A stretch of DNA of 64,000 bases. Origin: Catonia carolina. Its lineage: Eukaryota; Arthropoda; Insecta; Hemiptera; Achilidae. Of this stretch, positions 33,101 to 44,218 are shown piece by piece. The notes below the pieces were generated by a model. That model was not told the DNA's origin. It did no database searches and saw nothing but the letters and a program-made list of their open reading frames with translations. The position numbers and the translations under genes were made by a program. How positions within the stretch are numbered: the first letter of the stretch is position 1; every line of letters begins with the position of its first letter. Location of the stretch: positions 135,100,171-135,164,170 of the forward strand of contig JAQMRL010000002.1 in NCBI GenBank assembly GCA_035578175.1, read 5' to 3'.

Positions 33101-36100
33101 CCTAGTTTTTCCTCATGTATGAGCTTCAAAACTTCGGTGTGAATATCATCTGGTCCAGGTGCCTTTCCCACCTTCGCCTCTTGTACCACTTTAAGAACCT
33201 CCTCCTTCAATATTTCAGGTCCTGAGTCAGCCGCTGTTTGTTCCTCGTGTAATGGCCTTTCTTCATCTTCAAAAAGCTGTTTGACATATTCTTCCCAAAG
33301 CTTTACTTTATCTTTTGTCTCAAAAATTATCTTATTTCCATCCGATAATACATTAGGATGAGATTTATATGCTGTTCCAGTCATTTCCCTTATCTTCTTG
33401 TGCATATTGAACAAATCATATCTTCTATCCAGTTCCTCACTCTCCTCACATTTCCCTCTCAGCCATTTCTCTTTTGCAGTCTTTATCTTCCTTTGTATTT
33501 CCTTATGTATCCTTTTATATTCTGCCATGTCTCCATGTTTTTGTCTCCATGTTTCCATGTTTTTTCTGCCATGTTTTTGTGATTGCGAATCCGAAAACTT
33601 TGTTGCTACTTGTAGCAGTTTTTGACATCTGGGTGTGACGGACGGACAAAGGAAAATGATGTTACGCCAATTTAAAAAATTGTCACCAATAAACTTTAAA
33701 CAAAAGTAGGTACACTTCTATTTGGATAATAGTATGTGGTAATAAAACATTTATGTAAGTATTATATACAGTTATGTTTTTATTCACTCTTTCTTTTTTA
33801 GTATTAGGCCTATGCGTAGGCCTGATGGCAATACATCGTTATTAAAAAGTCATCCAAACAATTCAGTTATCTGAACTACCTATGGTTTCATTTAGTTAGG
33901 ATTGTTTATGTTTTTTGCTGTACTCCAGTTTAAACATTGATATAAGTAAAATACTTTAGTAGGTTTGGCATCAAATTTGTCTCATTCAACATTACATTTT
34001 GTTACACAAATTTTAATTTATCCCAAAAATTCTGGAATTAATTTTCTGTTGCTGTTAATCTGGTTTTGTTTTTGGATTGAGGAGAAATGGGTTGAATATG
34101 TAGTAAATAATTAATTAATTATTTTCCAGACCCTAGTTGGGAATCGAATCTGGAACAAATGGAATGATTTGTTTTGGGAGACAGCTAAAAGTCACAACAT
34201 GGTTATTTTTTCAGTTTATTCCTGAGTCTTAGAATTTTGTTTCAGCTGAAAAGAATTAAAGCTGTCTGTTATTATTTGGATACTGTGCATAAAAAAACAA
34301 GTTGAAATAAAAGTAACGTTTTGGATATTGAGAACAATTAAAAAAATAAAGTGCTTTTAAATAAAAATATCAAAGTTGTATTTAAAGAAATTGACTTTAC
34401 CTTGGATCAGTGAGAAGTCTGTTAAGTTTTTCATAAAGAATGCCATACTTAATGTCTTGAAATTCAATACTCAGTCCAACACCAGCTTCCACCAATTGTG
34501 CAGCATTGAAATCTTGATCACCAAACATAGGAATTCCTAACATAGGCACAGCATAATGTGTTGCTTCTTCAAAGCTTTGAAGCCCAACTTGACTTATAAA
34601 CAACTTCAACTTAGGATGAGCTGAAAAGAAAAATACCACTTCATTATTAAAGTAGCTGCTACATACAAAATTAAATTATAGTATGGAATTACTAAATTTG
34701 ACTAAACTGATAGAAGAATCTTTTGTCAGATATTTTAACTAATTAGTCTGCATGTAAAGACAGACCTGCTTGTTAAGAAAATTACTTTTTCACTCAGGTG
34801 TTCTTAAAAATTGTATTATCTAAGCCTAGGATTCATACAGGATCTGGGTATAATAAAAAATAAACAGACCCTTCCTTGAAAAGTTATTTATTGACCCAAT
34901 TAGTAATTGCTGTGAACTTTTAAATTAGACTACTAAAAAATTACAATTTACTGAATTAAATTAATTACAAGACTTAAGATATTAAGTCAAGACATTGAGA
35001 TCAGAACTAGATTTGTGCAAAGTTACACCTTTCCTGTTCTTCTGTATGGAATGAATGAATGCGTGGACCCTTACAAGACCTAGATAGAGGGCAAGTGTTT
35101 GAAATATGGATGTATTGATGTATGCTGTGATTATTATGGACTGAAAGGATAATGAATGAGGTCGTCTTAGGTTGATACCAGAAGAAGACATAAATTGCTT
35201 TGTAGAAGAAGACATGACTTAAACAAAACTTGACTATAAAAAACATACGTTACTTAACATTCAGAACAGTGATGCACTTGTCCCCAATCATTTGCTACCA
35301 TCCGTACGCATATGCACTATTAACATAATTCAGAGCTGGTCCCGTAACGACACTATTTTGAACCACCTGAAAACACTAGTTCCATTCACAGTTCAACTAA
35401 TAATACTAACTTTAAAGGCTCTAACAGTTTTTATACCTGTGGTCTGATTGTTTCTCAAACAATAGAGAACAGTCGGCCGTTAAACTAAAAAAAAAAAAAA
35501 AAAAAAAACAATAGAGACCCTTCTAACATTTTTTTCTGCTTTACCAAAACATGGTAGAAGGAATCAAATTTAAAAAAAAGTTTTTACTAGTTTTGATTTC
35601 CAAGAATCCCTATCCAAAACGTTATTCAACCCAATCTATTACCCTTGATCAATACACGCAACCTCACACAATACACAATTTCTTACAATATATTTATCTG
35701 TTTCTAGAATAGCAATATAATGGGATAGATACTCACTATGAAACACATATAATTATAATATTATAATGTCACAATATTTTCAAACAAAGGTTAAAAATTT
35801 AATATTAGGCAATTACATAAGTCTTTCAGGCCTAATTACATGTAAAAAGATTGACAATCATGATTTATTTATTTATGAGATAGTGGTTTAGAGGAGATGG
35901 GAGATATAAAAGAAGACAACAAAAATGTACAGGAAGTTTGGGGTATTCTGCTATCTAGAGTAAAACAACAAAGGATGGTAGAAGCACAAGTGGTATCAAA
36001 AGTAGGATTGCTCAAGCTAAAAGGGCCTTCAAAATGAAAACGGCTTACTGACAACAATCATTGGTTTACAGATTAGGAAAAGTTTCTTAAAACACTATGT

Positions 36101-39100
36101 TTGGAGTGTAGCATTACATACGAGCAAAACGTGGATGATAGGGGCTATAGAAAGGAAGAAGGTGGAAGCATTTGAACTGTGGTGTCACAGGAAAATGTTA
36201 AAGATTAGGTGAGTGAACAAAATAATAAATAGAGGTTCTTAGACGAGTGGATGAACGAAAAAGTATATGGAAACATAATACCAGAAGAAGGGATAGGCTT
36301 ATGGCGCATATCTTAAGACGACCAGATATTGCTCTATCAGTAATGGAGGATAATACTGAAAGAGTGAATTGTAGGGGGAGGCAAAGGTTAGAATATTTTA
36401 AAGCGAATTACAAAAGATGCAGGGTGTTGCAGGTATCTAGATATGAAATGACTTGCGCAAGATAGAACAGCTCAGAGAACTGCATCAAACCATTCGAGAG
36501 ACTGATGGCAAAAATAAATCATTATGCTATGGTAGGGTTGCAGTACTTTTATACTCACCTAAGATAGGTTGCTGTGGAAGCCATTTTTTAGCTAAAACAT
36601 TGTCAGGTTGTCCAGGTATTTTTGTATCAGCTTCCCATTTCCATAAAACTCTTACTTTTGGAAATTGTTTAAATGCTTTTATAAATGCGGCTCTTATTTC
36701 TTCGGGTACTGAAATACCTTTCATATTACTTCCTAGACTGAAATATATGACTCCTTCTTCTGACTCATCCATCCATTTTTGAATATCCTATAAACATTTA
36801 ATCAAACATTTTGATAAAATACTGAAAAGCCCCGGGAATCTAAACCTTAACCTAACTATAAACTTAACACTGCAACCAAAATAAAAATTAGGCTACATTA
36901 CACAATTTTCTATTGCAAATTTAAGATTAAAAATATATAATAGTGTTCAGTTAAGGGCTCTTTGTAAATTTATTGAGTTCCTTAAGAGGGGAGTGAATTC
37001 AAGTAATAATCATGGAGAACTTTTATGCTATTTCAAATTGTTTTGAATAAACCAAATCGTTGGATCACCACCTCTCTGTCTTTACTCATCAGTATTGGGT
37101 TTTCAAAAATTCCTGTTTATTGAAACATGTTTTTACTTCCTCTTGCCCTATGTGAGGTATCAGTAAAGTAAGTAATGTTTTCCCGTTGATTTTTTAAAAT
37201 TTATTTTTTAAGTCTATTTGGCCCGTTGACTGTTTTTCGCTTTATGCGGAGAGGCTGCAAGCCATAACTCAATTTCTAGATTTAAGTTAAAAGTATGTTT
37301 TTAGAAGTGTGGTTACAAACCTGTGGTAATGGTTTTGGTGGTTGTAAGTGCATTGGTCCCACATATATTGTGTTAGGTTGTAGTGGTTTGGGATAACCGT
37401 TGGCTAAATCAATACTGACAATCTGCAAACTTTTATTGAATTCTAAATCTCTTAATTTTCTATCGTGATTTCCAAAATATTTCCACATATATTGTTCTTG
37501 AATGGAGCGTGTATAGATCTCATTTACACAATTAAAATATATAGTCGAATATAAATTTACAATTCTTTTCCATAATGACATTCGATGAGTGCATTCAGAA
37601 AATACAAGAGGTACGTAAGATGGTATAACAGGATTGCCAAGTTCGAAATCTACTGATGGTGGAAGATGAAATGTTGAAACTCCAATAATTGGTGGGTTTC
37701 CAATCAGGTCTGCAAATCCTAATAAACTTGATGCCATCATTGATTCATATATTAATAAATCATATTTTGTACCATTTACTTCTCTGAAAAAAAGCAATTT
37801 TTTATCTTATAATATACTTTACATATATCACAAAGCTATAATAATGTTTTCATAAATTTATAGCCATGAACTCATTCTAAACAATCTTACCTAAGTGATT
37901 TGGTAATAAATCTTTTATTGGGACTCCATTAGATAACCAACATGATTTTTCTTCAAGAAACTTCGGAGTACATCAGATAATAATATCCTCCAGCATACAA
38001 AAAATACGTGGTAAACTTCCGAATCTGTTTAAAAAATTAGCAAGAAGTTATTTGTTACAGCTGTGTGGATGGTAAAGCAGTAAAACAGCAAAATATCAAA
38101 ATCTTGAACACGTATCCAAATAACTTTACGTAATACACCTATCAAAAAGAATCAATCAATATTTTTCTGGATTTCCATAATTATCTTGCAAAATTAATGA
38201 TTTGTGAATATAAAAAAATCCTTTTGTGTTTCTAAATTCTGATTTTGATATCTTAACTTCTGGTTTTGGGCCACTTCCGGTCAAAACTAGAACTTCAAAC
38301 CCAATGATTTCAGTGTCTACTACTCTTTAAAGAGTAATTTACTGAATGACAATATTTTTTCTTCCAAATTCTGATTTTTAATTTAACTTCCAATTTTGGG
38401 CCGCTTCCGGTTCAAATAAAACCAGAACTTCAAACCCAATTTCAGCCCACTACCTTTTTGTGTAGATTACGAATCTGAAAACTGATTGTAATCGCATTTC
38501 GTTTACGTCATCTGGATGTAATGGATGGATGACAAAGGAAAGTGGTAGATGACAATTTAAAAAATTGCCACCAATAAGTAGGCCTAAGTATTATCCTAAT
38601 CTCATACCTGCCATGGTGGAAGTTTAAAAAAAATAATTTTAAATGTCAACAAATTAAAGAATAAGAAAAATGACTGAAGATGTGTATTTTATACACGAGA
38701 GTGCTATAATCTGTAAGTGTTTACTGTTTTACCGTAAAGCGTTGTCACGTTGTGTAGTCCCGCTGTGATGACAGCCTAACAAAAAGTTAGCTGGAGTTCG
38801 GTGGAACAGAGAGTGACTTAGCGAATTGGCAATCTCACACCCGAGCCTGGCTGTTATTGGCTTCATCTCATCTGCAGTCTTTAGTTCGTTGGAGTAAATT
38901 TAAAAAAAACAGCTGGGAAGGAACACCCTGACAAAGAGATTGGACACACTATAATGTTTTAACGTCAATAGGATGGAGTAGGGTATACTGCCGATTAGGA
39001 TGCTTTACTTGGAAGTGGAGGGACAAAGTTCGAAGGTTTCTGAAATGTAACTTACTTAACAATCTTATAATTATAGATATTAATCCAACTTACTTAATTA

Positions 39101-42100
39101 GATCTATTATCTGAGGTGAATTAAATAAATTTGCATTCAAAAAATCCGTTACATCTGGAAATGCATCTATAATTTTAAACACACTACTTCTCTTTTGCGA
39201 TGTAAAACCGGATTTCTTTTCTAATTCTTCTAGATGGTCGTTTGTTGCTCCATACAAATGGTGTAGATCAATTTCTCTAAGATTTTTAATAGGTACCTTG
39301 AAACAAAAGTTAAGAAGTACTTAAGATTATTTTTAAACCCCATTTTAAAATTTCTACAAGAAAAGCTGAATTTTGAACTTTGGTATATGACCAATGGAAT
39401 CCTAACAATTCATCGTATAAATCATTCAGGTAAAACGTGAATAGTAGTGCCGACAAAAAGCATTCCTGTTTCGCGCCATTCACTGTTCAAATTCTTCCGA
39501 CAACCCGCCTCTACACCAGACTTGCGCTCTTGTACAATAGTCTGCTGCTGCAAGTCCCAGAGCATCTTCCTTCTTTATCTCGTGGATGTAGTCGATCGAT
39601 CTTCGTAGGACATGTAGAGCGTAATGACGAGCAGCTCAAGCAGTGCGCTTATATAGTTACTGACACCGCTGTGATAGGGGGCGGTTATTGCTATCGGCCT
39701 TGGTGACAAAACCCTCTGTCTGTATGCAGCCGAAGGGTCTGTCGGTACGCCACAAAGGGTCTGCTGTGCCGACAAGGGCCGGAAAGTATTGAAGGCCGAC
39801 AACACAGTAAATGATTAATTAGGGGTGCCGGTGTCATACTGTAGAAATAAAAGCAAAAGTGTTGTAAGATTAAATTAATGTGTTGTAACGAAGAATACTT
39901 CTGAACTCAATTCTAAGCAGGAGTTTAGAAGAAATTAATGATATGATGAAGAAATTCCAATTCAATAGCTTTTACAAATGTTGTCAAAGCTTATACGTTT
40001 TTTCTTAGAAATAAAAAATTACTTAATTTTAACTTACTTCACTGGGATTTGTTGTAAGTACAGTTAGTTCATGTCCTTTAGATGCTAATGCTCGGCTTAA
40101 CATCACCATTGGTTGTTGATGACTGTATGATGGAGTCGGAAAAGCACAAAATATTTTGGCAGCATGGCTACACGACACCCCAATGAGAAAAAGTAAACTT
40201 ATGGCTTGTTCATTAAAAATCTGAAAAATTCATAAGAATAAAAGTAGGTATATTTAATATGTGTTATGTGACTGTCCATAGGAAAAGGAACATTATCTCC
40301 ACCCAAGTCAAAAGTGAGGTTATGAGTGTTTCTTACAGAGAATTTAATTCTGAAAACAACAATATTTTTACTTTTTTATCATTATTTATAAAAAAGTTAC
40401 AGAATTTTAAAAATGAAGTTTAAGAAACTCTTGTTTTTGGGATATTGTAATTAACGTTGGTTAATATTATAGTAGGGCCTAATAATACCGTTTAATTAGT
40501 ATATTTCTAATGGTATTTACTTTCCTTGCCTTTGTCAGATACTTTTCAAAAATTTTGTGTTGAATTCAGTGATGTCTTCAAATTATTGATATTTGAAATA
40601 GTTAAAATTCTGTAGCAGATTTTTTGAGATCATGTCATATGTAAAAATTCACGAACGGACAAAAACATGAAAAAACCTTTTTGCAGTTTTAACATTTTAA
40701 AACATTTCAAAATATTTTTTCTCTTTTAACAAATTGCATATACAGTATATACCAATTATTAATTGAAATAATAGTAAGGAAACTAATCTAAAATAAATAA
40801 ATAAAAAAAGATAAATGATGCTTGAAATAGGCCTAATTTACATTCTGAGAAGTTTATTGATTTTCTTGTTAAGTGTGAAAGCACCAATCTTGACTTTTTT
40901 CTTGGAAGGATATTTTCCAGTGCTTTTCCACTTTTTGAGCCAAGACTTTTAGTTTTTCTTTTGCTTGTCCAAGAGAAAAAGGATCTTAACTTCACCAATA
41001 AAATACATTGATAAATCATACAAGAAATAGATTGGTGAAGCTAAGGTCTGTTTTCGTTATTTGACATACTGTCTATTTTTGAAATTTAATCTGGTTTGGA
41101 ATTCAAAATAAAATAAAATAAAATAGAATTTTTTTATACGCTGAAAATGTAAGTACTAAAAATAATGATTGAGTATCTCGGAGGTGCAGATTTTTTTCTT
41201 TCCAGGAAACATTCTCCATAACGGAAGAAGACATCATCCTGTAGCACCATATCTCGAACACCTCAAGTCACTTGATATCATCACTGTAAAAATTATTTAT
41301 GTATTGAAGAAGAAAGAACTTATTTTTAGTTTAGTAAGATTTGCTAGTTTAGGAGTTAAATAATATTCTAAATAAATAAAAAATAATTATTAATACCACC
41401 TCTGGACGAGTGGAAATGAGAGGCCTGAATTTTGGTTCCTGACTACGGAATAAAAAATTTTATACATTAAATTCGATGGTTCCTAAACCCTGCAGTGGGT
41501 AGTTGAAAACGTATTGTGACAATATCGAAAAGAAACCAAGAGGTTTCAAGGGGGGACCGAGCAATTCATAAAATGTTAAATAGTAAATAATAGAGTGACA
41601 AAGTAACAATAGAGTCAGTTGTAAAAGAATATTAAAAAAGGGCCGTGTATTGTAAGGTAGGGTCTTTGTTGTACAACTATTTTTGAAAGAGTCGGTTGGT
41701 TACAATTTAGATAATTGGCCTTTTGTGTAACACCTTTTATTCATTGTGACTTGTTTACACTAGTTAATATTTTTCCAGAACCATAAAAAGGATTTTTGTA
41801 TTTTATTATTGCATCAAATCTCTCTGTCTTTCCAGAAATCTCTCTGATTCATCTATATAAGAGAGCCCCAAATACGGTCGGAGAGTTTAGTATTCGTTTG
41901 ATATTTGACGAGTGTTTATTGCGTGTGCTATCGGTACGTTAGAAAAGGTCGACGTCTCCCGGCATTGGTCAACTATTGTTATTCTGTCATATTGTGTAAA
42001 ATTTTTGTGTATGTGCATTCTGTATAATTGTTTGTAAGTAGTAGGCCTACTAAGTAAATTATTTAAGTTATTTATTGTATTACTTCATTATAATTAGTTT

Positions 42101-43478
42101 ATTATTTATTTTGTAAATCTTTTAGTTGTAATAAATAGCCTACTTGTAATTTTAAACTTTATAATATTAATTATTTAATTTACCTAGATCCCGAAACGGA
42201 CCTTAGCGATAAGTTTCACAGTATGAATGTAATCACCTTGGGTAATATTTAATTGTACATTCAAATATACAAACTGTATTATTTAAATTACGCAATAATC
42301 ATCTTACAATTATTTACTCACTTCAAAAGTTTTCTAATCTTCTAATATTTACCCAATAGTAGGTACACTTTTCTTCAACATTTTTGCTTGGCTTGGATGT
42401 TTATTTATTTTAATAAAAAGTTATTTAGAAAGGAATTTTTCTAGCCTACACTAAAATATTTCATCAGTCAAGTAAATTTTCAGATTTTTTAAAAATAAAT
42501 TCAAAATAGCGTAAATTTTGAATTGCTTTTTTATAGATAAAAAAATTATATTTTGGCCGCCTCCGTGGCCAAGTCAGAGTGGTACGCTGCAAAGCAGAGG
42601 TCCCCGGTTCCTGGCTGGGGTCTGGACAGCACAAGTTTAAACCCACCGCTCCTAACCCAAAGAAGTCGCTTATAACCCCAAGTTGTTGATGCGACTTTAA
42701 ATAAACTAAAACAAGTTTTATATTCATGTTGATTTTACGAAAATAACTCAAACACGGAAAATCTTACCAAGTTGAAACTTGGAACCAAACCAACTTGGAA
42801 CTTAAGTTAGGTACCATGAAGGAACCCGACACAAACATTTATGAAATCGCTCAATTAGACGTAGCAGCTTATTCGTGCAATTTTTCACTTTTTGTGATTT
42901 CCTTAAAACAGCTCCTATGATTTTTTTTAAAAGCGCCTGATTTAGCTTACTACAGTTTAATAAACGTTTACACAAATTTGAAAAGAAGCATGTCTACTGA
43001 AATCAAGGGTCCAATAGCTACTTTCGTGGTAAAACTTTGTTTTTTTTTTAAGATTGCGACCTTAATAATATGAATTATGCGGGAAAATTGTATTCCTAAC
43101 ATAAATTATTCTACAGAGTTTAGCATCAATTAGTGTTTTTCAATATCTTTCTCAACAAAATCTTAAGTCCTACAGAACTTCATTTCCATATAGCGTCACA
43201 TGATTAAAATTAGGTTGTTTTTTATTATTTACATTGACCATAGAAAGTTGTGTATTTCACACCAAATTTTTAAAGATTTTAGTAATCAATTTTTATATTT
43301 TTCCTCTAGTATTTGATTGTCCATTGTATTAATAACCAAACGGTTGTTGTGACTTTAAATAAATAAATAAATAAAAATAATACGTTTATAAAATACAGGT
43401 TAAAATTAGAGAAATAATATAAATTAAAAATTTAAAATATACCTGAAAATTATTTTTATTATAGTTGAGTAAATCCAT
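29888..43478 (-). CDS. UDP-glycosyltransferase, unit B, complete (7 exons, 540 residues)
   Basis: Membrane-bound family-1 UGT that transfers sugar from UDP-sugar to small lipophilic acceptors in the ER; insect members conjugate plant toxins, insecticides and pigments. Exons: 43478-43443, 40220-40038, 39296-39094, 37783-37321, 36787-36559, 34620-34401, 30176-29888. All have GT/AG borders and every phase joins, giving 1623 bases. Order: 12-residue first exon, hydrophobic leader (about 18-32), acceptor-binding half with the catalytic-histidine motif PTPSYSHQQP (H46), linker exon with GVIYFSLGSN (about 307-316), signature FISQVGLQSFEEA...FGDQ (379-407), and VDTAVWWVEYVLRHNGAPHL. A membrane segment follows at about 498-520, and the tail ends KLKRN, a KxKxx-type ER-retrieval motif. 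Length is normal for insect UGTs. The signature has V383 where most have G, and Q382 where many have H. Introns hold a LINE, LTR-like pieces and SINEs. Units A and C are tandem paralogues. Confidence 0.9.
30177..31679. other. UGT unit B intron 6, proximal part
   Basis: Non-coding. 30385-30790 aligns with 56237-56310 and 57180-57560 in unit A ('tttgcagggt...tttcagaggg', 'cctctagag'). 31230-31330 aligns with 57560-57680. These matches document the segmental duplication. Confidence 0.6.
31691..33573 (-). mobile_element. RTE-like LINE insertion, 5'-truncated, with target-site duplication
   Basis: An 11-bp target duplication TTTTTGTGATT flanks it at 31680-31690 and 33574-33584. Its 3' end (low coordinate, since the element is on the minus strand) is a short (AAG)n tail, as expected for RTE-type elements rather than poly(A). 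A related uninterrupted stretch at about 38340-38580 shows what the empty site looks like. The element inserted without its endonuclease part. Confidence 0.8.
31717..33558 (-). pseudogene. RTE-like LINE reverse transcriptase with one in-frame stop
   Basis: The frame from 33558 carries a full reverse-transcriptase domain: KVGKAPGPDDIHTEVLK, SETQFGFRNGLGTRDALF, AFIDYDKAFDRIKH, VRQGCVLSPTLFN and the catalytic YADD at residues 360-363. A TGA at 32193-32191 interrupts it. The same frame continues from 32190 to 31717 with the conserved tail (RRQPGRRKTSWIKNLREWYG, ending MMIANLR). One substitution therefore separates two open halves. The upstream endonuclease is missing, so the copy cannot move by itself. 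Clade assignment (RTE-like) rests on motif style and the simple-repeat tail. Confidence 0.8.
33585..34400. other. UGT unit B intron 6, distal part (duplicated segment)
   Basis: 33840-34260 aligns with 58030-58470 and 22800-23260. It carries an old reversed B-box relic (ttgggaatcgaatctggaac). No coding sequence. Confidence 0.6.
34401..34620 (-). CDS. UGT unit B exon 6 (signature exon)
   Basis: 220 bases; acceptor TTCTTTTCAG, donor GTAAAG. Starts inside the AHPKLKLF codons and holds the complete signature, including AVPMLGIPMFGDQ. Ends in LLTDP plus two bases. Confidence 0.9.
35457..35517 (+). mobile_element. Minute retroposon insertion: short body plus A-tail with target duplication
   Basis: The 12-mer AAACAATAGAGA occurs on both sides (35457-35468 and 35506-35517) of a 37-bp insert, ACAGTCGGCCGTTAAACT plus an A-run. 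The homologous site in unit A (about 59894-59905, aaacactagaga) has a single copy and no insert. The body is probably the last few bases of a SINE or LINE. Confidence 0.75.
36060..36527 (+). pseudogene. RTE-like LINE C-terminal fragment (unit B)
   Basis: The plus strand reads FELWCHRKMLKIR and then, in broken frames, the Arg-rich RRRDRLMAHILRRPDI segment of the LINE tail. It is the counterpart of 60440-60950 in unit A, so it predates the duplication. Confidence 0.6.
36559..36787 (-). CDS. UGT unit B exon 5
   Basis: 229 bases. Begins DIQKWMDESEEGVIYFSLGS in phase 0 and ends WLPQQPIL plus one base before GTGAGT. Contains the nucleotide-sugar-domain landmarks YFSLGSN and WLPQQ. Confidence 0.9.
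37128..37220 (+). repeat. HINE-like head fragment
   Basis: TTTTTACTTCCTCTTGCCC and the following 'aagtaatgtttt...cgttgatttttt' match the family 5' end for about 90 bp. The rest is absent. It lies in UGT unit B intron 4 next to the exon 4 donor. The equivalent unit A position carries a longer copy. Confidence 0.5.
37321..37783 (-). CDS. UGT unit B exon 4
   Basis: 463 bases, opened by a pyrimidine-rich TTTTTTTCAG acceptor. Codes for EVNGTKYDLLIYESMMASSL through YVGPMHLQPPKPLPQ before GTTTGT. This exon carries most of the acceptor-binding half. Confidence 0.9.
37784..39093. other. UGT unit B intron 3
   Basis: Non-coding. 38340-38580 is a repeat related to the sequence around the LINE at 31570-33710. 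38690-39020 is unrecognised. Confidence 0.5.
39094..39296 (-). CDS. UGT unit B exon 3
   Basis: 203 bases; phase 0 start (VPIKNLREIDLHHLYGATND) and two bases over at the end (SPQIIDLI). The donor GTAAGT is perfect. Confidence 0.85.
39447..39805 (-). mobile_element. Solo-LTR-like insertion with TATA box
   Basis: A GC-richer block with ends GTGCCGACA...GGCCGACAACAC, flanked on both sides by AGTA (39443-39446, 39806-39809). On the minus strand it has TATATAAGCG near 39656-39647 followed by a plausible transcribed region. Size, TG...CA core ends, short duplication and an internal promoter fit a solo LTR. No internal retrotransposon is present. It lies in UGT intron 2 in the gene's own orientation. 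Confidence 0.45.
40038..40220 (-). CDS. UGT unit B exon 2 (leader and catalytic-histidine exon)
   Basis: 183 bases, 61 codons, phase 0 on both sides; acceptor AATTTTTCAG, donor GTAAGT. There is no in-frame ATG upstream of the acceptor before a stop, so a separate first exon is required. Encodes AISLLFLIGVSCSHA (leader) and FPTPSYSHQQP. Confidence 0.85.
40221..41640. other. UGT unit B intron 1, part
   Basis: AT-rich. A 78-residue minus-strand frame at 40783-41019 has no recognisable family. No other feature is supported. Confidence 0.4.
41640..42240 (+). promoter_or_regulatory. TATA-containing, LTR- or promoter-like segment
   Basis: CTATATAAGAGAGC (TATATAAG at 41854-41861) is followed about 30 bases later by GAGTTTAGTATTCG, a reasonable start-site spacing. 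A poly(A)-signal-like AATAAA lies near 42131-42136. It could be a solo LTR or another promoter, but the ends are not clear. Confidence 0.3.
42400..42545 (-). pseudogene. Short LINE 3' tail fragment
   Basis: Resembles 25850-25940 read on the minus strand ('aaatatttcatcagtcaa', 'tttttaaaaataaattcaaaatag'). No longer frame. Confidence 0.35.
42555..42714 (+). mobile_element. tRNA-derived SINE, full length
   Basis: Starts GGCCGCCTCCGTGGCCAAGT with A box (TGGCCAAGTCAGAGTGG) and B box (GGTTCCTGGCT). The body ends GTTGATGCGACTTTAAATAA. Related tails are seen at 43325-43375 and 44180-44218. Confidence 0.75.
42725..43275 (+). repeat. HINE-like repeat, internally deleted
   Basis: Shows the 'gttgaaacttgg...taccat' block, the interior, and the 3' end with AGAAAGTTGTGTATTTCACAC at 43240 onward, where the stem-loop is shortened. 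The 5' head and the GT tract are lacking. Confidence 0.5.
43443..43478 (-). CDS. UGT unit B exon 1 (12-codon first exon)
   Basis: ATG at 43478 opens MDLLNYNKNNFQ and the donor CAG|GTATAT follows. Joined to exon 2 it gives the first in-frame ATG of the protein. Very short first exons are plausible but cannot be proven without a transcript. Confidence 0.6.
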
Positions 43479-44049
43479 CACGAGAGACTAGTTGAATACA
43501 CTAATAAATTTTAAACAAATTATTTCATTTTATCGCAGTAGTTACAGAACGACCAACACTGTACGACAGACAACAGAATTAAATTGTAATCCATTAATTG
43601 TGATTGATAAAAAACCGGTTAGCCAAGAGTGCAATTAATTAAGTATTGTTTCTAGTTATAAAAAAATTGAAATTTTCTAGTTATAAAAAATTGAAATGAT
43701 TTACTTAGATTTTTGCAGAGTTCTTACCATATTGAAGATAATTTTCTTAAATTTCACCTCCGACTTCTTAGTACATAATAGATGTTTTTAAATACAATGA
43801 ATCAATCTGGTATACCTTCATAATTCTGTTAATAATTATCTTGTCAGGATTTTATATGAAATTATTTGAAATGATAATGAAAAAAGTATAATTGCATACA
43901 TGACTAAAGATAACGATTTAATAATAATTTTATTTCTCAAGGACTCTTCACAACACTGTTGGTAAATCAAGTAAGTGGCATGTTAATTGTATTAAGCAAA
44001 CAAAACTGATAAGTTGTTTGAACTGAACACATGCATTACAAAATATCTT
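43479..44049. other. Putative 5' flank of UGT unit B
   Basis: Non-coding and AT-rich. No convincing TATA or initiator, and no xenobiotic-response motif that I would defend. Confidence 0.35.
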
Positions 44050-44218
44050 TTGAACTGGTAGAACGCTGGCCTACATTGTGGAGGTTCTGGGCTTGATTCC
44101 CGGGTAGAGTCTGGAAATTATAACAAGTTAAACCCCACTTTTACAGTTATTACATATCCCACTATAATCACTAATAACCAAGCTGTTTATGTGACTTTAA
44201 ATAATCTAAAAAAAAAAG
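44050..44218 (+). mobile_element. tRNA-derived SINE
   Basis: A-box-like TGGTAGAACGCTGGCC, B box GGGCTTGATTCCCGGG, body, and tail TTTATGTGACTTTAAATAAT followed by an A-run. Same family as 42555-42714. Confidence 0.65.

Larger units (their letters stand above)
34621..36558. other. UGT unit B intron 5 with old LINE fragments
   Basis: Collinear with 58822-60978 in unit A. 35016-35225 is a heavily decayed LINE 3' fragment (compare 59215-59640). 35270-35520 matches 59710-59915. Long frames here are not supported as genes. Confidence 0.55.

Noticed and set aside
39437..39706. 89-residue plus-strand frame
   Set aside because: Falls in the LTR-like block and runs opposite to its promoter. The composition explains the frame.
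40783..41019. 78-residue minus-strand frame in UGT intron 1
   Set aside because: Basic, no family resemblance, and no matching exon in unit A within the window.
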